64,000 bases of DNA from Prochlorococcus sp. HOT208_60m_813B04 (GTDB lineage: Bacteria > Cyanobacteriota > Cyanobacteriia > PCC-6307 > Cyanobiaceae), in assembly GCA_002025975.1 (NCBI GenBank), contig MWOU01000109.1:1-64000 (forward strand). Reading direction: 5' to 3'. The first letter of the stretch is position 1; each line of letters opens with the position of its first letter. The notes beneath the pieces are model-generated. The model did not search any database. It was not told where the DNA came from and saw only the letters and a list, made by a program, of their open reading frames with translations. A program made the translations under genes and the position numbers. Shown here one piece after another: positions 18,849 to 26,304 of the stretch.

Positions 18849-18995
18849 CTAACCTATTCCAATTTGTCGAAGAATACTTTGTCCAGTTATTAATTCAGTA
18901 CCAAGACCAATCAAAATGCCCATCATTGCCATACGACCATTCCATGTTTCTGCAAAATTTACAAAGCCAAATCTTGGTTGATTGTCATTATTCAT
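18849..18995 (-). CDS. hli: high-light-inducible protein (one-helix LHC-like, 48 aa)
   Basis: A 48-residue HLIP with the chlorophyll-binding helix motif ETWNGRMAMMGILIGLGTEL (ExxNGRxAMxG), where Glu, Asn and Arg bind chlorophyll and pair helices. N-terminal polar residues precede FGFVNFAE. HLIPs bind pigment and protect photosystems under high light; Prochlorococcus has many. Start is ATG at 18995. Length and motif match the short HLIP class. Confidence 0.93.
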   Translation of the reverse strand: MNNDNQPRFGFVNFAETWNGRMAMMGILIGLGTELITGQSILRQIGIG

Positions 18996-19064
18996 AATTA
19001 ACTAGATAACAGTCCAAATTATTTTAACGTTTTAAGGAAGAATTTATGATGAATAATAAATTTT

Positions 19065-19448
19065 TTATTTAACATGTCTTACACCATCAACAGGTCGATA
19101 TTCATCTCCAGTTAATTCCTCATATACAATAGCAGGCAATCCTGTCTCAAACATTGTTTGCAATGCCTCTTTTAACATAGGATTCCAACCTCCGGTACTA
19201 ACTTTTCCATGTCTAACAGTCCAGTCCCAAGTTCCTTGAAGATCTCTGGGTAATCTACCTTCTCTATCTCTTCGAGCGACTAAGTCTAAAGATTCAACTA
19301 AACCAACAATAACTGGATTTTTACCGTAAGAAGGAGTAAGACTTAGTTCAAGTCTTACTGGATCTTCTTTTACCATCTTTAAACGAAATCTTGGGGGTAA
19401 CTTAAGAGATCTTATTACCGCTGAGACAATTTTTGTTCTTAATTCCAA
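19065..19448 (-). CDS. conserved cyanobacterial protein, function unknown
   Basis: A 127-residue soluble protein I cannot name. It is well structured, with charged and hydrophobic alternation: PPRFRLKMVKEDPVRLELSL near the start, a central ESLDLVARRDREGRLPRDLQ, and a notable Trp-rich stretch QGTWDWTVRHGKVSTGGWNP. The strong composition suggests a conserved fold rather than a chance frame. The start is TTG at 19448; no ATG is available upstream. It lies 23 bases after the DUF2973 gene on the same strand. Confidence 0.75.
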   Translation of the reverse strand: MELRTKIVSAVIRSLKLPPRFRLKMVKEDPVRLELSLTPSYGKNPVIVGLVESLDLVARRDREGRLPRDLQGTWDWTVRHGKVSTGGWNPMLKEALQTMFETGLPAIVYEELTGDEYRPVDGVRHVK

Positions 19449-19471
19449 TTTTTTTTCTAAATGTAACTTGA

Positions 19472-19735
19472 TTAATCAGTCGTCGAACCTTTTTCTTCTA
19501 ATGTAGAGTCATTGTCATTTGAAAATCTTACTGTTAAAAGCTCCTCTTCGGTTATATTTCCTGATTTATCTAAAAGTTCTGGGTGTATTGTGTACTTTTT
19601 TTGTTTAAAACTAGAAGTACTTAAACGTTTATTTTTATCATCAGATATACCCCAACCATTAGACATTACTTTAAAAGCTTTCCAAACTAAATAGGTTAAG
19701 GCTGCAGAATATATGATTGGAAATAAAATGGACAT
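19472..19735 (-). CDS. DUF2973 small membrane protein
   Basis: An 87-residue protein with one N-terminal membrane span (ILFPIIYSAALTYLVWKAF) and a conserved cytosolic motif, IHPELLDKSGNITEEELLTV, typical of the cyanobacterial DUF2973 family. Function unknown. ATG at 19735 is used; a TTG one codon upstream is possible. It is probably co-transcribed with the 127-residue gene downstream. Confidence 0.75.
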   Translation of the reverse strand: MSILFPIIYSAALTYLVWKAFKVMSNGWGISDDKNKRLSTSSFKQKKYTIHPELLDKSGNITEEELLTVRFSNDNDSTLEEKGSTTD

Positions 19736-19909
19736 CAAACTTCTGAATTAATTGTTTATATGTTCAATATCATAGCTCGAAAAAAAGAAATTTAGCTATT
19801 CTTAAGATCATAAATTATTCTCTATATTAAGTTTATTTATTAAGTACTTATATTTAAATTAGACTAGAATGGTGTTTCAGATCTTCCGAAGAACATAAGC
19901 AAATCAAAA

Positions 19910-21031
19910 TTGAAAAGATACATCCAAAAATTATTACTGCTCGCCTCATTAGTTACGGTTGGCATTAAATTTCCTGCAAAAGTAATACCCCAACCATTAA
20001 TTAACCCAAAAAATAATGAAGTTAATTTATATTCAAACAAATCTTTCATAACTAAAGCTGTAGAGAGAACCGGTGCAGCAGTTGTAACAATAGATACTCA
20101 AAGATATGTTAAAAAAAGAAAATTTCCAAGAAATTCTCAACTATTTTTAGACCCATATTTTGAAAGATTTTTTGGATTAGATTTACCTGATGACAATAAA
20201 CCAAGAATAGAGCAAAACCAAGGAAGTGGATTTATATTTGCGGATGAACTTGTAATGACCAATGCACATGTAGTGAATGGATCAGATAAGGTGATTGTAG
20301 GTTTAACCAATGGCAAAAAATATAACGCAAAACTTATAGGGCAAGACTTTTTTACTGATTTAGCTGTGCTAAAGATTGAAGGGCAAGGACCTTGGCCAAA
20401 AGCAAAATTGGGCAACTCAGCAAAGATTAAAGTTGGTGATTGGGCTATAGCAGTTGGAAATCCATTTGGACTAGAAAACACAGTCACGCTTGGTATTATT
20501 AGTAATTTAAATAGAAATGTCACTCAATTAGGAATATATGATAAAAAACTTGAACTGATACAAACAGACGCTGCTATTAATCCAGGTAATTCTGGAGGTC
20601 CACTATTAAATAGCGATGGAGAAGTAATTGGTATTAATACCTTGATAAGATCAGGACCTGGAGCAGGTTTAAGTTTCGCAATCCCAATTAATACAGCTAA
20701 GAAAATTGCCAATCAACTTATAAAAAATGGAAAAGTAATACATCCTATGATTGGTATTAGCCTAATAGAAGAAAGTAATTCTGAGAGAAAAGATAATATC
20801 GTAAAAGTTGGATATATAGTACCGAATAGTCCAGCTGAAAAAAGTGGAATTAAAATAGATGATATTCTAATAAAAGTAGGCAATAAAGATATTGAAAATG
20901 CATCAGACGTTATAGATCAAGTAAGTAAAAATGGTATTAATAAACCAGTCAATATATTATTAAAACGTAGAGATAAATTTATTAAATTAGAAGTAATACC
21001 AACTGATATAACTAATCTACAAAATAACTAA
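19910..21031 (+). CDS. HtrA/Deg-type serine protease with PDZ domain
   Basis: A 373-residue trypsin-like protease of the HhoA/HhoB/HtrA group, which handles misfolded proteins in the periplasm or lumen. The N-terminus is a signal or anchor (KRYIQKLLLLASLVTVGI). The catalytic triad is complete: H120 in MTNAHVV, D150 in FFTDLAVL, S228 in NPGNSGGPL. A single C-terminal PDZ domain contains VGYIVPNSPAEKSGIKIDD. The start is TTG at 19910: the frame has a stop at 19865 and no ATG between. Length fits the one-PDZ cyanobacterial class. Confidence 0.93.
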   Translation: MKRYIQKLLLLASLVTVGIKFPAKVIPQPLINPKNNEVNLYSNKSFITKAVERTGAAVVTIDTQRYVKKRKFPRNSQLFLDPYFERFFGLDLPDDNKPRIEQNQGSGFIFADELVMTNAHVVNGSDKVIVGLTNGKKYNAKLIGQDFFTDLAVLKIEGQGPWPKAKLGNSAKIKVGDWAIAVGNPFGLENTVTLGIISNLNRNVTQLGIYDKKLELIQTDAAINPGNSGGPLLNSDGEVIGINTLIRSGPGAGLSFAIPINTAKKIANQLIKNGKVIHPMIGISLIEESNSERKDNIVKVGYIVPNSPAEKSGIKIDDILIKVGNKDIENASDVIDQVSKNGINKPVNILLKRRDKFIKLEVIPTDITNLQNN

Positions 21032-21036
21032 AAGAT

Positions 21037-21180
21037 TTAATTGTCATTCTGTTTAAGTATTTCCACACACCTTGAAATACATCTACCATCCCTTATATCA
21101 CAGGTAGAAATGCATTCAAAATAACTTTCAATAGGCTCAGAAATTTGAAAATGTTTTTCTTGGAAATCGTAATTTTGCAT
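21037..21180 (-). CDS. possible small four-cysteine protein (47 aa)
   Basis: A 47-residue ATG-started frame not obvious to gene finders. The C-terminal half has four cysteines spaced as CISTCDIRDGRCISRC, which could bind metal or form disulfides; the first half is acidic. It fills the 260-base gap between htrA and the ABC-F gene. I know no family name. It lies close after htrA, pointing against it, a normal convergent spacing. Confidence 0.55.
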   Translation of the reverse strand: MQNYDFQEKHFQISEPIESYFECISTCDIRDGRCISRCVEILKQNDN

Positions 21181-21291
21181 TTAAATTATTAAAACTTATT
21201 TTTGTATATTCAAGATTAATCAAGGACGGTAAACTATGTAAAGATAAATGAGTGATCTTACTTAGCGAAATTTAAATTTTATTAAAAGTAA

Positions 21292-22917
21292 TCAAATTTT
21301 TTGGCTTTGAGTTTTTTCTAAAAAATATTCGTAATTTCCATCATATGAAAACAACTTTGAATCTTTGATTTCAATAATTCTATTTGCAACCTTTGAAATA
21401 AAATACCGATCATGAGAAATGATTAATAATGAACCTTTATAATTTTTAATTGCTAATTCTAAGTTTTCCTTAGATTGAAGATCCAAATGATTAGTTGGTT
21501 CGTCCAAAAGAAGGAAATTACTAGGATTAATAATCATCAGCGCCAATGCTAATCTTGCCTTTTCCCCCCCACTGAGTTGTTTGATATATTTAAAAACAGT
21601 TTCATTTTTAAAGCCAAAACCCCCTAAAAATGTTCTAACTTTTTTTTGGGACCATTCTGGAGACTTATTAAATATTAAATCAATAACCCTTTCGTCAAGT
21701 GAAAGTGCTTCAGCCTGATTCTGTTCATAATAGCTAGTAATTATGTTATGTTTACCAAGATTAATTTCTCCAATTTCAGGAGATATTTTTTTCATAATAA
21801 TTTTCAGCAACGTAGATTTACCGCAACCATTAGGTCCTAATATTGCTATTTTCTCCCCGGAAGAAATCTTTAAATTAATATCTAAAAAAAGAATTTTATC
21901 CTCGAAACTATGAGACAAATTTTTGATATTTAGAACTAATTTTCCTGAGCGAGGACACTCTGGAAAATTAAAAACGGGACTTTGTGATTTTGCTATGGGA
22001 GCCTCAATTTTAGAAATCTTCTTTAATTGTTTTTCTCTACTCTTTGCTTGAGAACTTCTAGTTGCACTAGCTCTAAATCTATCTATATACCTCTTCTGTA
22101 ACTCAATGTCTCTTTGTTGTAATTGATATGCCTTATTTTGTGATTCTTCATTCAAAGATTTCTGTTCAACAAAAAAAGAATAGTTCCCAATATATGTTTC
22201 AGATATTCCTCTATCTACAAAAATTATTTTTTTACATAATTTATCTAAAAAATATCTATCATGGCTAATTATTATAATCGCAATTTTAAGCGATGATAGA
22301 TATTCTTCCAACCAAAAAATAGTTTCTAAATCTAAATGATTGGTTGGTTCATCTAATAACAGTAAATCAGGTTTTTGTAAAATTATTTTTCCAAGTGCAA
22401 CTTTCATCTGCCAACCGCCTGAGAAATTGCCAACTAATTTATCAGCATCTTCTATAGAAAAGCCTAATTTTGGTAATATTTTTTCTACATCAGATTGCAT
22501 TTTATAACCACCTAAAGCTTCAAATTTAGCTTGATATTTTGCGAGTTGATTTACAAATATTTCAAGTTCATCAGAATTTTTTTTAATATCCAACGATTTC
22601 ATTTTATTCTCAATTTCTAAAAGTTTAATGGCAACAATTTGTATATCTTTAAAAGAACTTTCTAATTCCTCTCTCACTGAAAAATTCAAATTACAATCAA
22701 ACTCTTGCTTTAAATGGGCAATTTTAGGATTTCCCTCTTTGATAATTGTTCCACTTGTTTGCTCTTCCTCTCCAATTAAAATCTTAAATTGGGTTGATTT
22801 ACCTGCACCATTAGAACCGACTAAGCCAACTTTTTCTCCTTTTTTAATCTCCCAACTAATATTTTTTAAAACAACATCTGTAGAATAAATTTTGCTTACA
22901 CCTTCAAATCTAATCAC
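21292..22917 (-). CDS. ABC-F family ATPase
   Basis: A 541-residue soluble protein with two ABC cassettes and no membrane span, as in EttA/Uup/YheS translation factors that act on the ribosome. Cassette 1 has Walker A GSNGAGKST, signature NFSGGWQMKVALGK and Walker B LLLDEPTNHLDL; cassette 2 has GPNGCGKST, QLSGGEKARLALALMI and LLLDEPTNHLDL. The inter-domain linker is rich in Lys, Gln and Arg (RASATRSSQAKSREKQLKKI), the P-site-tRNA-interaction motif region. The subclass cannot be settled by eye. Start is GTG at 22917. Confidence 0.93.
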   Translation of the reverse strand: MIRFEGVSKIYSTDVVLKNISWEIKKGEKVGLVGSNGAGKSTQFKILIGEEEQTSGTIIKEGNPKIAHLKQEFDCNLNFSVREELESSFKDIQIVAIKLLEIENKMKSLDIKKNSDELEIFVNQLAKYQAKFEALGGYKMQSDVEKILPKLGFSIEDADKLVGNFSGGWQMKVALGKIILQKPDLLLLDEPTNHLDLETIFWLEEYLSSLKIAIIIISHDRYFLDKLCKKIIFVDRGISETYIGNYSFFVEQKSLNEESQNKAYQLQQRDIELQKRYIDRFRASATRSSQAKSREKQLKKISKIEAPIAKSQSPVFNFPECPRSGKLVLNIKNLSHSFEDKILFLDINLKISSGEKIAILGPNGCGKSTLLKIIMKKISPEIGEINLGKHNIITSYYEQNQAEALSLDERVIDLIFNKSPEWSQKKVRTFLGGFGFKNETVFKYIKQLSGGEKARLALALMIINPSNFLLLDEPTNHLDLQSKENLELAIKNYKGSLLIISHDRYFISKVANRIIEIKDSKLFSYDGNYEYFLEKTQSQKI

Positions 22918-22989
22918 TGTTTTAAAAATAGAATTTACAAAATCTGTGGCTTATTTACTAAAAAATATTTTGTGGAATAAGATTAAATC

Positions 22990-23166
22990 ATGAAAAGAAT
23001 AGAACAAATTGTAGTGATTTTTATAGCTGCAGCTCTTGCAATTCCAAGTTATTGGTTTTTTTGGACTTTGGCTGGTGGAGGTGGCTACAACAAAAGAATA
23101 AAGCCTATTTCTAATCCAAATAATAATTATTCGAAACCTTATCCTAAAGACCTCCTCGAGCCTTGA
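22990..23166 (+). CDS. small membrane protein (58 aa)
   Basis: An ATG-started 58-residue frame: short basic N-terminus (MKRIEQ), one hydrophobic helix (IVVIFIAAALAIPSYWFFW), a Gly-rich turn and a polar tail ending LLEP. It looks like a genuine single-span protein, divergent from the ABC-F gene and overlapping the end of the convergent 76-residue gene by 23 bases. I recognise no family. It could be a small photosynthesis- or envelope-associated subunit. Confidence 0.6.
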   Translation: MKRIEQIVVIFIAAALAIPSYWFFWTLAGGGGYNKRIKPISNPNNNYSKPYPKDLLEP

Positions 23167-23374
23167 TTAACCACATTTTAGTTGCCTCATCATCAATAGT
23201 ACTTAAATATTTAATAACCTCTTCTTTAGTCACAGAAATATTTAACTCGTTGCCAATATCGCATATTTTATCTAAAGCTTTTTTGGGATTAGTTAAGGCT
23301 GTCATAAACAGACTTTGTTTCTTTTTGGAGTCGTTGGCTATTAACTTATAGAGCTTTTCAGCATTACTGGACAT
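23144..23374 (-). CDS. Nif11-like small protein
   Basis: A 76-residue helical protein. The pattern LYKLIANDSKKKQSLFMTAL then KALDKICDIGNELNISVTKE resembles the Nif11 domain, found as stand-alone small proteins and as leaders of RiPP precursors. The C-terminus ends ARGGL. No core peptide of variable Ser/Thr/Cys follows, and no lanthipeptide enzyme is nearby, so it is probably a stand-alone member. Start is ATG; its end overlaps the convergent 58-residue gene. The family assignment is tentative. Confidence 0.55.
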   Translation of the reverse strand: MSSNAEKLYKLIANDSKKKQSLFMTALTNPKKALDKICDIGNELNISVTKEEVIKYLSTIDDEATKMWLIKARGGL

Positions 23375-23408
23375 GTTTTTAAAATCTACTTATTAATAGA
23401 TTATTACT

Positions 23409-23747
23409 TCAAGCTACATTTTGTTCATTATATTTATTTTTAGATAAATCATTATCAACATCTTTTATCTCTTTTGCAGAGGCATCTGCCATACTTCTTG
23501 CGTCTAAACATAAAACTTTTCTTAGTTTGGCAAAGTTAGCTGCGTGAGATTTTCTACCATCTTTTTGAGCATAATACTCAGACTGCTGAAGAATATGATG
23601 AAGATGAGTTAACAAATATGGACTAATTACTGCTGATACCAAAACGTCACTATTTTCATTATCGTGAGAATCAGAGTTGACTAATCTTTTTTTCGGTTTA
23701 TCAATCATCGACCTTTTTGGAGAATCAATTTTTCTTGAATTTTTCAT
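23409..23747 (-). CDS. hypothetical protein next to RHH regulator
   Basis: A 112-residue soluble protein with a basic, low-complexity first 35 residues (KNSRKIDSPKRSMIDKPKKR) and a helical core containing SPYLLTHLHHILQQSEYYAQ and SHAANFAKLRKVLCLDARSM, followed by an acidic tail. I do not recognise it. The ATG at 23747 is preferred over a TTG at 23762. It is transcribed divergently from the ribbon-helix-helix gene, and an inverted repeat lies in the shared 117-base intergenic region, which could mean joint regulation. Confidence 0.65.
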   Translation of the reverse strand: MKNSRKIDSPKRSMIDKPKKRLVNSDSHDNENSDVLVSAVISPYLLTHLHHILQQSEYYAQKDGRKSHAANFAKLRKVLCLDARSMADASAKEIKDVDNDLSKNKYNEQNVA

Positions 23748-23787
23748 GGGACAATAAAACAATTAATTGATACGGACATAAATTTCC

Positions 23788-23844
23788 TTACTAATAATAT
23801 ACACAAAGATAGTATCCTTGACTAACAGTGTATACTAATAAGTA
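23788..23844. promoter_or_regulatory. inverted repeat in divergent promoter region (candidate operator)
   Basis: Two arms, 23788-23804 (ending TATACAC) and 23828-23844 (beginning GTGTATA), form an imperfect inverted repeat with 12 of 17 positions matching and the inner seven bases perfect. It lies 20 bases before the ATG of the ribbon-helix-helix gene and 40 bases from the divergent gene. The right arm contains TATACT, a plausible -10 element for the RHH gene. Autoregulation by the RHH protein is a guess; such factors usually bind short symmetrical sites. Confidence 0.4.
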
Positions 23845-23864
23845 ACAGTTATCAACTTTGACTC

Positions 23865-24167
23865 ATGGCTACCCGCCAAAACTCAACTAATGGGAAGCCT
23901 AAATCCCCCAGAATTCAAGTAGTTCTTCCAGAATTAATATGTGAGCAATTAAATATTTTGGCCGATAATGAATCTAGGACAGTAAGTAATATGGCAAAAG
24001 TGTTAATACAAGAGGGTATAAAAAAATATTTCGATAAACACAGTAAATCACCTGTTTCAGAAAATAATTTAAATACTGATAAATTTAGAGATGAACTTGA
24101 AAAACAAAGCGTCAGAAGATTAAAAAGGGCTCCTCAAAGGATTAGATACTATAAAAAGTCTGATTAA
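23865..24167 (+). CDS. ribbon-helix-helix DNA-binding protein
   Basis: A 100-residue protein with a CopG/MetJ-type ribbon-helix-helix at about residues 16-56: a strand RIQVVLPELICEQL, then LADNESRTVSNMAKVLIQEG, the two-helix part. The C-terminal half is polar and basic (SVRRLKRAPQRIRYY), perhaps for DNA or RNA contact. No toxin gene is adjacent on the same strand, so an antitoxin role is not supported. It ends 7 bases before the convergent trkA-like gene. Start is ATG. Confidence 0.78.
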   Translation: MATRQNSTNGKPKSPRIQVVLPELICEQLNILADNESRTVSNMAKVLIQEGIKKYFDKHSKSPVSENNLNTDKFRDELEKQSVRRLKRAPQRIRYYKKSD

Positions 24168-24173
24168 AAATAA

Positions 24174-24878
24174 TTAATTTTGAGGCAATTTCTGTAAATC
24201 TACAGTTTTACCCATGACTACCAAAATATTTCCTCTTTCCAAAATATATTTTGCTGGAGGATTAACTGTTAACTCTTCAGCAGGTCCTGCAGCAAGAACA
24301 TTTACTAAATAATTTTTCCTCAAATTTAAATCTCTTAAAGATCTGCCAATAAATTCCTCTGGAACAGTTATTTCATCTATACCAGTTTGATTATCTAGTT
24401 CCAATCTTTCGATTAGGTTTGGTCTTACCAGTTCTAAACCTAATCTTTCTCCTTGCATCCTTGATGGGAAAACAACTTTATCTGCACCTACTCTTTTTAA
24501 CATTTTTTCGTGCAAGTCACTGGTAGCTCTCGCTATTACTCTTTTCACTTTGCTACCTTCACTATCCTTAGCGATAAGTGTCGTAGTTATACTTGCTTCA
24601 ATAGGTTCACTAATACCCACTACAACAGTATTCATTTCAAGAATTCCCGATTCCTTCATAGACTCTTCATCAGTACAATCTACAACTCTCGCTTCTATCG
24701 AAGGTTCTAATTGCCTTAAATCATCAATAGCTTTTTCCGAATAATCTGCAGCCAAAACATCAGCACCATTACTAATAAGTTCTCTGCAAACTGCGGTTCC
24801 AAATCTTCCAACGCCGACAACTGCAAAAGTGAGTGCTTCATTTTCCCTCTTTTGAGACCACTGCCACCAATCAGCCAT
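24174..24878 (-). CDS. ktrA: TrkA/KtrA-type potassium channel regulatory protein
   Basis: A 234-residue cytosolic RCK protein that binds NAD(H) or nucleotides and gates the Trk/Ktr potassium channel. The Rossmann motif is VVGVGRFGTAVCREL (GxGxxG), followed by ADYSEKAIDDLRQL; the TrkA_C domain at about residues 145-230 has GIDEITVPEEFIGRSLRDLN and NILVVMGKTVDLQKL. It lies 18 bases after the membrane subunit gene, which is the usual pair. Confidence 0.92.
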   Translation of the reverse strand: MADWWQWSQKRENEALTFAVVGVGRFGTAVCRELISNGADVLAADYSEKAIDDLRQLEPSIEARVVDCTDEESMKESGILEMNTVVVGISEPIEASITTTLIAKDSEGSKVKRVIARATSDLHEKMLKRVGADKVVFPSRMQGERLGLELVRPNLIERLELDNQTGIDEITVPEEFIGRSLRDLNLRKNYLVNVLAAGPAEELTVNPPAKYILERGNILVVMGKTVDLQKLPQN

Positions 24879-24896
24879 AATAAAATTCAGTAAATT

Positions 24897-26300
24897 CTAA
24901 ACATATAGATCAGCCCTAGGATAGCCAATTCTCTTTTGTCTATCTATTCTACTCTTATAAAGAGCCTGCCAAAGTGCACTTAAAAGCAAAAGGATCCCAA
25001 GTCTGCCCACAAACATACCCACAATAAGAATAAATTGACCAAAATGATTTAATTTTGCGGTTAAACCAATATCAAAACCAACTGTTGCAAATGCAGATAT
25101 GCAAGTGAACAGAATTTCTAGGAATGTGAATGATTCTTTTTTAACAAAAGTATTAGTTGTACTAAGCAACATTGCCATTAAAAGAACAAAAAGCAAAGAT
25201 CCAACTGTGATTCCAACTGCCTTTAGAATAACTTTATCTGAAATTAATCTGTTGCTAATAATTACATCTTTCTGACCTCTTAAAATTGATCTAGTTGCAG
25301 CCATTAAAGCAATAAATGTAGTTGTTTTTATGCCTCCACCAGTTCCTCCTGTACTTGCTCCAATAAACATAAGCGTCATTAATAATAAGAGGCCCGTATC
25401 TGAGATGGAATTCAAAGAAATCGGAAAATTTGTAAATCCTGCAGTTCTTGCACTAACTGTTTCGAAGATAGATGACATTAACCTTTCAAACAAATTTAAA
25501 TCATTAAAAAATTGACTATTTAATAATGATTCCGTGATAAAGAATCCTAATGATCCAAACAATATTAGAGACAAACTTGTCCTAATAACTAGTCTGGAAT
25601 GAAGGCTTAATTTCTTATAAGAAAGATTTTTTTTATGACTCCAAATATCATCAATAACCCGCCAACCCAATCCACCCATAACAATGAGAAAAACAAAAAC
25701 ACTATTCACCAAATAATTTGTTCTATAGTCTTGAAGACTATTTGACATCAACGAAAATCCTGCATTGTTATATGCAGAAATGCTGTGAAAAATCGAGGAC
25801 CATAGTCTTTCCCAATTATTTTGAATGTCTACAAATCCAAAAGAATATAAGACAATTGCGCCCAAGGATATGATACTAATTGCAGTAATAGCAATGCTTT
25901 GAAAAGTTCGACCAATTCCTCCAACTCCAAATTCATCTAAAGTCTTTCCTTTATCTAATCTAGTTCTTAGCTTTGTACCTTTGACAACAAACCCTTGTAA
26001 AAATGTAGTAATAGCCATTAATCCTAGACCACCTGATAAAAGCATAAAAGACAAGAAAACTTGGCCAAAGAAATTTAAATCAACACCAATATCTATTATG
26101 GTTAACCCAGTCACGGTTATAGCAGAAGTAGAAGTAAAAAATGCTTCCCACAAACCAACCTTTGAAGATGAACATAATGGAGAACTCAAAATTAAAGTTC
26201 CAAGGCAAATAATAAACAAGCCAGTCACAATAGTAAATTGAGGTACGGATAACTTCTTGTAAGCATCTTTTAACTTATAAACCTTACTTGTGAGTTTCAC
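24897..26300 (-). CDS. ktrB: TrkH/KtrB-type potassium transporter subunit
   Basis: A 467-residue integral membrane protein with the four-fold M1-P-M2 repeat of the Trk/Ktr/HKT superfamily. Selectivity-filter-like segments can be seen, for example STSAITVTGLTIID, NNAGFSLMSNSLQ, SARTAGFTNFP and FATVGFDIGLTAKL, each with a Gly in the pore loop. It imports K+, in the cyanobacterial KtrB case coupled to Na+. Start is GTG at 26300. It is between an SLC13-type gene 4 bases upstream and ktrA downstream. Confidence 0.92.
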   Translation of the reverse strand: MKLTSKVYKLKDAYKKLSVPQFTIVTGLFIICLGTLILSSPLCSSSKVGLWEAFFTSTSAITVTGLTIIDIGVDLNFFGQVFLSFMLLSGGLGLMAITTFLQGFVVKGTKLRTRLDKGKTLDEFGVGGIGRTFQSIAITAISIISLGAIVLYSFGFVDIQNNWERLWSSIFHSISAYNNAGFSLMSNSLQDYRTNYLVNSVFVFLIVMGGLGWRVIDDIWSHKKNLSYKKLSLHSRLVIRTSLSLILFGSLGFFITESLLNSQFFNDLNLFERLMSSIFETVSARTAGFTNFPISLNSISDTGLLLLMTLMFIGASTGGTGGGIKTTTFIALMAATRSILRGQKDVIISNRLISDKVILKAVGITVGSLLFVLLMAMLLSTTNTFVKKESFTFLEILFTCISAFATVGFDIGLTAKLNHFGQFILIVGMFVGRLGILLLLSALWQALYKSRIDRQKRIGYPRADLYV

Positions 26301-26304
26301 GATA

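Noticed and set aside
20137..20712. Two long minus-strand frames opposite the htrA gene
   Set aside because: They lie wholly inside a gene with a complete protease triad, and their translations are unlike any family; they mirror the codon use of the sense strand.
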